This document shows, in pieces, positions 9,350 to 18,373 of a stretch of DNA of 27,679 nucleotides (its first letter is position 1; each line of letters opens with the position of its first letter). This DNA comes from Ectocarpus siliculosus. Lineage: Eukaryota > Sar > Phaeophyceae > Ectocarpales > Ectocarpaceae. Below the pieces are notes generated by a model. The model searched no databases and was not told the origin of the DNA. It saw only the letters and a program-made list of their open reading frames with translations. Location of the stretch: NCBI GenBank assembly GCA_000310025.1, contig FN648834.1:8358-36036 (forward strand). The letters are read 5' to 3'. The translations under genes and the position numbers were made by a program.

Positions 9350-12300
9350 CGAATGCCGACTGTGTAAATGTGGGTAGTGCTGTTGAAATAAGCCCCCCCA
9401 AACCAGGCCACCAAAACACGATTGATGTGTTTCGCCCCGGCACATACCGATTGCATATCATCTGCACGATATACATGACCAACCGCGTAACCGCACAAAC
9501 TCGGCGGCCGCAGGAACGGCACTACTGTATGAAACAGGCGGCCCTACCACAGAACCAACAACGAATGTTGGTTGTTTTGTCCTGGCGGATACTGACAAAT
9601 CCACACCATGTTCATGATTCTACTGGATAGTGAGAATCGCTCGAATGCGACAACCGCGGGAAGTACTGTTGTTGCTAGGAACACGCCCACACCCACGGCC
9701 GCCATTCACGACTCATGTGTTTGGTTGTCGGTATAATATATCCGCGTGAATCGCCCACTGCGAAAACCCTGTCAGCACTGTTCGAAACAAAGCCTACAAA
9801 TCATGGTCGCCAATCACAAATTCATGTGATTCGCAGTGGCAATGTTGAAAACATATTGTGATTGCCATGATTGCCGGATGTTTTGCGAATGCGCTGGCCG
9901 CATTAGACAGCGTGTTGCAACCGGAGCTCCATCACCACTCGCAGAAATCACCATGATATGACTGGGACACGTTAGATTGGGTGGTCTAAGCAGATACTGG
10001 CAACCAAGTTCTGATCGACATGTCTGCAGGAATCACACGAATGCGACGGCCTCGGTAGGCAACATCGTTGCAACAACTACCGCACCACCGCCAGCCACGA
10101 TTGATGTGTCTTGTTCCGGTAGACACTGACCGAGCACAATATGAATGGATGGTAAGACTGCGTGAATCGTCAAAGCGCGACCATCGCAGTTGGCATCGCT
10201 TCGAAAACCTAACGCTCCCACCCTATCTGCAAAACATTGTAGACGTGTTTAGTTCCGTCGCCTACTTAGATTTTATTCCTCGTGATGCATTCACGGCTGC
10301 GTGAACCGTGCAAAGCGACATCTGTGATATGCCGCAAACTTCATGACCGCCAAGGACAAGTGGTATTTGTGGTCCCCGCAAAAGAATGGGCTGCGTAGAC
10401 CGCACGATGCGACACTCTGGTATGTACTGCTGCGAAAACAACAAGCCTACCAACCACGGTCGCCAATCACGATCCCGGCAGAAATATATCTGCTTGAGTC
10501 GCCCACTGCGGAACCCCTGCTAGTTAGCACTGGTCAATACGAAGCACCGACCTGGACCGTCAAACACGATTGATGCGTCCGGTGCCGGCATACACAAGTC
10601 TGCGTCAATCTGCGACAATTCTCGTACGTAGCACTGTTCCGGTCAAGCTCACCGACCACGGCCCCTAGACACGAGTCATGTGTTTGGTCTCGGCATAAAC
10701 TGATCTGCGTGAATCGACCAATGCAACGACCCTGGTAGATATCCATGTTCAGAAACAAGAAGCTACCAACCACGGTCGTCAAACACGATTTATGTGCTTG
10801 GTTCCGGCATGAACAAATGTGTCTGAATCGCGCGATGCGACAATCCTGACAAGTAGCACTGTTCCAAAATGAAGTTCACCAGCCACGGCCGCCAAATACG
10901 ATTGGTGTGTTTGGTCCCGGCATACACAAACCGGCGAGAATCGCCCCATGCGGCAACCCTGGCAAAATCTCCCCATGCCACAACCTTGGTAGGAAACGCT
11001 GTACAAAGTGAAGCTCACCAGGTACGGCCGCCAAACACGATTGATGTGTTTGGTTCCGGCATAAACTGATCTGAAGAACCGCCTCATGCGACAACCCTGG
11101 TAGGTTGCTACAATGGACCACGAGTGACAACATCAAATATCGACATCCCTTGTCGGGGACCATAGATTTTGAGAGGTTTGTCCCGATATCCATTGTCCAA
11201 AACAGTGGATTTTGAAAGTTCCTTTCAACCTCCCTTGTCAAGGACAACAAATTATTCAAAAGGTTCTGTCGATATCTGTTGTCAACCGTAACAGATTTCG
11301 ATGGTGCCTATTGATATGAATTGTGCATAGCACCAGACGTTCAACGGTTTTCTCCGAAGCCATTGCCACTGGGTTCATGACATGTCATCGATATACATCG
11401 TTTACTGCAGTAGATTCTTGAGCGGGCTACCGATATATATCGAAACGCAACATCGATAGTCGTTATCTCGAGCAATCTGTCCTCAAGGTCGTAAAGGATA
11501 TCCACTTGCACGAGAACATGTTCGAAGGTTTCTTCTAATACTGCCCGCAATGTCTATCGGAAGGAAGCCTTCGAAGTCTGTTGTTGCCAACGATGTCTAT
11601 CGTGACATTCGACAGGCATTTCAATTTGCAATAGATTGCACAAGTCATCTGTCAATAGGCTCGGTCTTTGGCAATAGTGCGAGAAATCCAGCGACCGATC
11701 ACCCTTACCGACGGCAATATACTCGTCTATGTAGCAGCAGAAATAGAAGCCTACCTGGTACGTACACAGTCTATTTCGTGGTGTGGTAGGTAGCAGAAAC
11801 TCACCAACCACGGCCGTCACACACGATCGGTACCAGCATAAAAAAAATCTGCGTGAATCGCCCCATGCGACAACCCTGGCAGGTGGGACTGTTCAAAACG
11901 AAGCTCACCAGCCACGGTCGCCAAACACGATTGATGTGTTTGGTAGCGCTCAAACGTAAAGCTCACCACCACGGCCGCCAAACACGGTTGATGTGTTACG
12001 TTCCGGCGAAACTGATCTGCGCGAATCGCCCCACGCGACAACCCTTGTAGATAGCCATGTTCAGAAACGACAAGCTCACCAACCACGGCCGCCAAACACG
12101 ATTGGTGTGCTTGGTTCTGGCATAAAGAGACTGCGTGAATCGCCCAAGGCGACAACTCGAGGAGGTATGTAGCGCTGTTGCGAAAACAAGTCCATCAACT
12201 CCGGCCGCCACTCTCTACTCATGCGTGTGGTTCCGGCTGTTACGCTCTCTATGTCTGTGCGTGAATCGCCCCCGGCGACAACTCTCGTAGTTAGCGCTTG

Positions 12301-14790
12301 ATGAAAACAAAACAAGTACACCAATCACGGCCGCCACACACTGTTCATGTGTATGGTTCTGGCAGTACTCTCTGTACCTGTGCGTGAATCGCCCCACAGG
12401 CAACAACTCTCGTAGGTAGCACTTGTTGAAAACAAATAAATCCACCGACTCCGACCGCCACCCCTACTCATGCGTGGGTTTCGGCAGTTACATTCTCTGT
12501 ATTCATGCGTGAATCACCCCCGGCGGCAACTCTCGTAGGTAGCGCTTGTTGAAAAACAGAACAAGTCCACCAACTCCGGCCGCCACGCGCTATTCATGTG
12601 TATGGTGTCGGCATTTACACTCTCTATATTCATGTGTGAATCGCCCACCGGCGACAACCCTTAGGGTTAGCGCTGTTGACAAACAAGCCCACCAACCACG
12701 GCCGCCACACACTTCTCATGCGTGTGGTTCCGGGATCCACACACTTCTGTATTCATGCGTTAATTGCCCACAGGCAACAACCCTGGTAAGTAGCGCTGTT
12801 GACAAACAAGCCCACCAACCACGGCCGCCACACACTTCTCATGCGTGTGGTTCCGGGATTCACACAATTCTGTATTCATGCGTTAATTGCCCACAGGCAA
12901 CAACCCTGGTAAGTAGCCCACCGACCACGGCCGCCACGCACTATGTATGTGTGTGGTTCCCGCATTTACACTTTCTGTATTTATGCGTGAATTGCCCCCC
13001 AGGCAACAACCCCGGTAAGTAGCGCTGTTGACAAACAAGCCCACCGACCAAGGCCGCCACACATTTTTCCTGTGTGTGGTTTCGGTATTTACACTTTCTT
13101 AGTATTTATGCGGGAATCACTCACAGGAAACAACCCTAGTAGGTAGCGCTCCTGCCGAACACAAGCCCACCAACCACGGCCGCCACACAACTATTTATGT
13201 GTGTGTGGTTCCGGCATTTACACTCTCTATATTCAGGCGTGAATCGCCACACAGGCAACAACCCTGGTAAGTAGCACTGTTGCGGCATTTACATTTTCTG
13301 TATTTAGGCGTGAATCGCCACACAGGCAACAACCCTGGTAAGTAGCACTGTTGACAAACAAGCCCACCAACCACGGCCGCCACACACTATTGATGTGTGT
13401 GGTTCCGGCATTTTACACTCTCTATATTCAGGCGTGAATCGCCACACAGGCAACAACCCCTGGCAAGTAGCGCTCTTGCGAAAACACGCCCACCAACCAC
13501 GGCCGCCACACACTATTGATGTGTGTGGTTCCGGCATTTACACTTGCTGTATTCATGCGTGAATCGCCCACAGGCAACAACTCTGGTAAGTAGCGTTGGT
13601 GGGAAAACAAGCCCACCAACCACGGCCGCCACACACTATTGATGTGTGTGGTTCCGGCATTCATACTCTCTGATTTCATGCGTGAATCGCCCACAGGGAA
13701 CAACCCTGGTAAGTAGCGCTGTTGCGAACAACAAGCCCACCAACCAAGGCCGCCACACACTATTGATGTGTGTGGTTCCGGCATTCGTACTCTCTGTATT
13801 CATGCGTGAATCGCAACACAGGCAACAACCCTGGGAAGTAGCGCTGTCGCGAAAACAAGCCCACCAACCATGGCCACCACACACTATTGATGTGTGTGGT
13901 TCCGGGCATTCGTACTCTCTGTATTCACGCGTGAATCCGCCACACAGGCAACAACCCTGGTAAGTAGCGCTGTTGCGAAAACAAGCCCACCAACCACGGC
14001 CGCCACACACTGTTGATGTGTGTGGTTCCGGCATTCGTACTCTCTGTATTCATGCGTGAATCGCCCACAGGCAACAACCCTGGCAAGTAGCGCTGTTGCG
14101 AAAACAATCCCAGCAACCACGGCCGCCACACACTATTGATGTGTGTGGTTCCGGCATTCATACTCTCTGTATTCATGCGTGAATCGCCACACAGGCAACA
14201 ACCCTGGTAAGTAGCGCTGTTGCGAACAACAAGCCCACCAACCAAGGCCGCCACACACTATTGATGTGTGTGGTTCCGGCATTCGTACTCTCTGTATTCA
14301 CGCGTGAATCGCCACACAGGCAACAACCCTGGTAAGTAGCGCTGTTGCGAAAACAAGCCCACCAACCACGGCCGCCACACACTGTTGATGTGTGTGGTTC
14401 CGGCATTCGTACTCTCTGTATTCATGCGTGAATCGCCCACAGGCAACAACCCTGGCAAGTAGCGCTGTTGCGAAAACAAGCCCACCAACCACGGCCGCCA
14501 CACACTATTGATGTGTGCGGTTCCGGCATTCATATCTCTGATTTCATGCGTGAATCGCCACACAGGCAACAACCCTGGCAAGTAGCGCTGTTGCGAAAAC
14601 AAGCCCACCACCATGGCCGCCACACACTATTTATGTGTGTGGTTCCGGCATTTACACTTTCTCTATTCATGCGTGAATCGCCACACAGGCAACAACCGTG
14701 GTGAGTAGCGCTGTTGCGAAAGCAGGCCCACCACCACGGCCGCCACACACTATTGATGTGTGTGGTTCCGGCATTCAATACTTGTTGTAT
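9350..14790 (+). repeat. roughly 124-bp satellite array with a conserved palindrome, decayed at left and homogeneous at right
   Basis: On the right the landmark GGCCGCC recurs at 13501, 13624, 13748, 13998, 14121, 14246, 14370, 14493 and 14739 (diverged copies at 13872 and 14615), with spacings of 122-126 bp. A unit contains GCGTGAATCGCC, CAGGCAACAACCCTGG, AAGTAGCGCTGTTGCG, CCCACCAACCACGGCCG and TGTGGTTCCGGCATT. Left of about 12500 the units are diverged and spacing varies, but ATTGATGTGTTTGG and ACCACGGCCGCC keep recurring. Each unit has an 8-bp stem and 7-bp loop, for example 13506-13528 and 11031-11053. With roughly 35-40 units (my estimate), period not divisible by three and no kept frame, it is non-coding. 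The open frames here are repeat artefacts. Confidence 0.93.
11137..11490 (+). repeat. diverged 43-bp tandem repeat inside the satellite array
   Basis: A CGATATC-like anchor followed by YWTTGTC recurs at 11141, 11184, 11226, 11270, 11312 and 11355, spacings 42-44 bp, and again at 11431. Between anchors a block like ACAGATTTTGAAAGGTT is recognisable. The units are far less alike than those of the 124-bp array. The segment through about 11790 interrupts the satellite. Confidence 0.7.
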
Positions 14791-15846
14791 GCACACTCAT
14801 GATCATACCACGATCGACTGATCGCTATTAGATCAACAACGTGCTGGCGTCAAGGTATGCTTGGTGCTGTCCAGCAACTTTCTCAGTACAATTGTATGTA
14901 CTCTGGGAGGACTTCGACGGATTCCGTCGAATCGGGCCTCGATTCTCACGGCAAGTCTCCAGCAATTTTTTGTAACTTTGTAAGTAGTGTCCACATACTT
15001 CGCTGGCAATTGCACAATCTCTGGCTTTTATCGACTGCAGCGTAAATCTGAATCCAGAATATCCCCTGTGATACACACTCGTGTACAGGACACCATGTGA
15101 TTCAAAACGACTGCAACGCAAATCTGAGGCCAGATTAGTCCATATGATACACTCGTCTACAGCGCACCATGTGATCCAGCATTCGTGTATGTACTTCCAT
15201 CGCGTATCGACACCAAACAATAATAGTTTGTGGGTGTTGTCTTGCTTGGCTGTGGCCACCACACACTCGTTAGATGCGGAGCCGGTATTGAAACCACGTT
15301 CAACATCGTGAACGTAACGCCACAGAACCCACAGTTTTTTTTTTTTTTTTGCTCCCGCATCGATGCGGAACAACTGCTGTATTTGCGAGTGTATGTATAT
15401 CATCCACATGACTGCGTACTCTTCGTACGGTGGCAACAGCCGTGACAGCCAGCGCTGTCGAAGCAGGCCCACCAACCTCGACCACCAAACCCGGTTGATG
15501 TGTTTAGTCATTGAATCACGTGCGACATGGGTGACTGGGTACGCCACCGAATCAACCCAGCAGCAGCGGGATCTCTCTCCCCATGCAAACACTCCGTTGG
15601 GGTTGTGTCTCTCCTTTTTTTTGACACACCAAAACACATTGTGGGTTTTGCTCTCTTCCCACATCATCCCACATTGTCATCACATCACAACACATACCGC
15701 TCAGTGTTGCGCCCTAGATGCCACGCCTGCCGGCGCCTGGCGTCCTTGCTCTCCTCTCCACTCTCGTCACATCTCGGGACCCCGAGTTCTCAGTTACGAC
15801 TGCTGTAGCTCGGGTAGCCCGATTTCCCAACTGGAAGAGGAGGCAA
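14791..15846. other. interrupted, decayed satellite edge with short duplications; no gene recognised
   Basis: Two 76-bp units start at 15032 and 15108 (CGACTGCARCGYAAATCTGA). Decayed 124-bp satellite pieces appear at about 15250-15290 (GGCCACCACACACTCG) and 15445-15520 (CCCACCAACCTCGACCACC), so the satellite once reached further right. A 16-T run lies at 15335-15350. The open minus-strand frame at 14828-15667 has no recognisable motif and spans satellite remnants; I do not call it a gene. Confidence 0.55.
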
Positions 15847-16144
15847 GAAAAGACTCCACTTCCTGTCAGCTCCAGAGGCTGGCACACCGCTAGAAGCCTT
15901 CTATGTGACCACCTCGCTAGTTGTCTCTGCGATACTCTCTCTCTGGCACGCTAAGACTCTGTGGACACAAGGCTTGAACAGAATGGTAACCTATGCGACT
16001 CCTCCTCTCGACCGAGGGGGCCCCGCAGTACGCAATGCGTTCCGGGTACCCCAATATAAACAGTATGGCAATTCGAGTTGTTTCAATAAACCTCGGTTTG
16101 TTTTGTCTACGCCTTTGTCTACGCCTTAAACAAACCTGCCCTTT
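15847..16144 (+). mobile_element. 298-bp LTR-like repeat, second copy
   Basis: This is a direct copy of 7611-7908 with three substitutions, carrying the same TATAAA and AATAAA signals. Its right edge is followed directly by coding-like sequence related to the end of the 6559 exon (16145-16228). The copy therefore cuts that exon duplicate at its 5' side. Confidence 0.5.
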
Positions 16145-16228
16145 CTCTTTCGGAGGATAGCGACATTTCGGATATGTCCGTGGGCGGAACAGGACAGGAG
16201 GGGCGGAGGAAGACATCGAAGGAGAAGG
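16141..16228 (+). pseudogene. 5'-truncated duplicate of the end of the first exon
   Basis: Reading in frame from the repeat edge gives LSLSEDSDISDMSVGG and then a basic end, GRRKTSKEK. This parallels the acidic-then-basic end of the 6559 exon (SSEDEFSLDGGG, GRRKEVAPDK). Both end after one base of a split codon at a consensus donor (GTAAGT at 16229), and the following intron sequence is also similar (GCTGGCRGTGRGTGTCAGCTG). The upstream part and any acceptor are missing where the LTR-like repeat abuts. It may be a dead exon copy or an alternative exon; I cannot tell which from sequence. Confidence 0.55.
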
Positions 16229-16564
16229 GTAAGTCGAATGCTGGCGGTGAGTGTCAGCTGCGACTTCTGTCGTTATGTCTGTCATCGCTGGCCTCTCTTT
16301 CCCACTGGCCCAATGATCCCCAACAAAGCTATATAGGCGGGCACAACGTAATTCGGCGCTGGGTCAAGCTGGGTGAGGAATATCTCTCTGGATCCCTTGT
16401 CTGATGTGTATCTGAAGGCGCCCGGAGAGACGAAACGACTGCTGTTAAAGTGAAGCAAGAAAACCTCTGCATCCGTACTGCTGTAGACTACATACTACAC
16501 TAATGTTATTTTGGTTTTTCCCCTAATGATTCTGCACATGCCGCCGACCATGACACCTCGCAAG
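16229..16564. other. intron-like spacer
   Basis: This lies between the exon duplicate and the next candidate exon. The first bases resemble the intron start after 6860. TATATA lies at about 16332. No other feature is recognised. Confidence 0.4.
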
Positions 16565-16660
16565 AAGGCAACTCAGACCCGTCAGGAGGAGGCGCCACGC
16601 AGCAGGACGTCGCTCCTGCGAGGAAGGTCGCTCCTGTGAAGAAGCTCAAGAATAAGCCCG
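16565..16660 (+). CDS. possible internal exon of the plus-strand gene (Lys-rich)
   Basis: A 96-base segment lies between a plausible acceptor (CTCGCAAG, ending 16564) and a donor (GTACGC at 16661). It enters with two bases of a split codon and leaves with one. It would therefore join in frame after either the 6559 exon or the 16228 exon end. The translation is GNSDPSGGG, then ARKVAPVKKLKNKP, again a polar stretch followed by a basic stretch. The acceptor lacks a strong pyrimidine tract; CAACTCAG, ending 16574, is an alternative in the same frame. It would leave in the wrong phase to join the 18374 exon directly, so at least one exon between them is missing or unseen. Confidence 0.3.
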
Positions 16661-18373
16661 GTACGCGACATATTTATTTGTTCCACTTATAAAAGAGCAG
16701 CACTGTCAAATCGCTCTTAATTTCAGGCTCGCCGACAGGGGGTGCTGCCTGTTTTGCTCTCTGCTTGTTTTGTTAATTCTACAACACGAAAATATTTATA
16801 TGTGGAGCATGCCAAGGCGAATAAAGTTGAGAGAGAAGAGCAGCCAGGGGATGTAAAAATGTTGCCCAAGTGTCCGTCCGTCCGATACCGTTCATGTGCA
16901 TCATCCCTACAGAGAAAACAGAGGTATACCAACACGCTCCCTCACGCCACCCATTCGGGGTGGAAGTACTGCTGTTGTACCCCTCTCTACTTTTGTGTGC
17001 GAAAGGATCTACTATTCATGCGAACTGCTGTGCCTTCCCTGTTAGCAGTCTGGTCCCCCATTACTTGTATTTTCTTTGCCTTACATACACGAAAGAGTTG
17101 AGCCACGGGCAGGCGATGTTGCTTTGAGCTTCCTGAGGCCCACCCCTCAAGCCGTGCGTCACCGGCGCCCCCAAGAAATCATAACCAGTCCCTCAAAAGG
17201 CACGATCCTACGGGAGGTGCTTTTGTCTAAAACACCTGTTCCACCTCCCAGGCTAGTATTACTCGCAGTAAAAAAAAAGAGAACGACTATAATAGTGTTG
17301 CTGCTTGGGAGTACAAACTTCAGTAATATTTCGACGTCGTCACTCCCCTTGCCACCGAGATCTTGATTCGTTTGTGCCGGAGCTAATCTGTTGTGCCTGC
17401 TGTCCACAGATACCGAGGATGTACACTCTTGTAACATTTCGACCCCCCCCCCCCCCCCCCCCTTTTGTGCCCTTTGTGTCGAAACCAAAACCAAACCCCT
17501 GTCCAGGCCGGGGGAAAAGGAAACGTTTTGCCTGGGCCGGGAAAAAATCATTTCGGAAAAAGCAGGGAACACGGAAAAACGGGGCTGTTTGTGGGAAAAA
17601 ATAACTGAAAAGTTATTTCCCCCCCCAAACTTACAAACCGGGAGAACCGGCAAAAAAAAATCCGTCCTCGTGGACTACTTGGGCGACCGGGGGGGGGTAT
17701 GTGCATATCCGACTTATATCTCGGGGTTTTGGAACAGAGTGGTAGCATGCATGGCGCGAGGATTGTTGGGTCGAGCGGCAGACTACGATAAGTGGATGCT
17801 CGGACTTTGGGTGTAGGTGCATAGGTCTAACTCAGCCGCACCGCCCCGTGGTCGTAGTACGACCGGGGCATGCGGGAACAAGGAACGGTGCCAGCAAGGT
17901 ACTCTGTACACCTGTTCCACGTGGAAACAGGGTTGACAATTGAAAATATCGAGGCGCTCCTGACTCTCTCCCTTCGTGCCCTCGTTGCTTGTCGCCGGCA
18001 CGGATATCGTTATCATTTCCCGTCTCCGCTTCTTGTAAAAACCCCATGGAATACGGGCTACCCGCTGTAGGCTGTTGTATGTTAGATTTTGCTGGTTCCA
18101 TGACACCTCTCGGAGACTTCACTTGGGCATTGAAATCCTTACACTGATAGTCATTTATGTCTTCATTTATGTCTTCGGTTGTCGCAAGAGCGACCGCCAA
18201 TGTCTGTCACGGTATAAATATCCGTGTGACATGATGGCGGATCGGTGTAGCGACAACTACTTTTCTTACAAAGCCCTCCCTCCCGCGTCCCCCCGCACCT
18301 TCCACGCCCGCCACCCCCTTCAACGGCGTGAGCATTGTTCGTGTTTGACACTCGCTTGCCAGCCCCCCCACAG
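16661..18373. other. intron-like region; no exon securely identified
   Basis: I searched this stretch for a Myb/SANT-type tryptophan-rich exon, as expected of a Harbinger partner protein, and found none. Acceptor-like sites occur at about 16727 (TTAATTTCAG) and 17409 (CTGTCCACAG). A 20-C run lies at 17443-17462, and 17500-17680 is rich in A and G runs. The open frame at 17391-17816 is mostly low-complexity and is not called. Confidence 0.4.

Noticed and set aside
9350-14790. A regular repeat array that might be read as a CRISPR locus
   Set aside because: The whole 124-bp unit repeats; there are no short repeats with unique spacers, and the surroundings are eukaryotic with introns and transposons.
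12215-14800. Many open minus-strand frames with recurring TTHINSVWRPWLVGLF-like protein text
   Set aside because: They are translations of the satellite. The period is not a multiple of three, so frames rotate from unit to unit, and there is no start, stop or conservation pattern of a protein.
14828-15667. A 279-codon minus-strand open frame
   Set aside because: No recognisable motif; it crosses satellite remnants, a 76-bp duplication and a poly-T run.
17391-17816. Plus-strand open frame after an acceptor-like CTGTCCACAG
   Set aside because: It starts with a 20-C run and is dominated by homopolymer-rich sequence; no partner donor or domain supports it as an exon.
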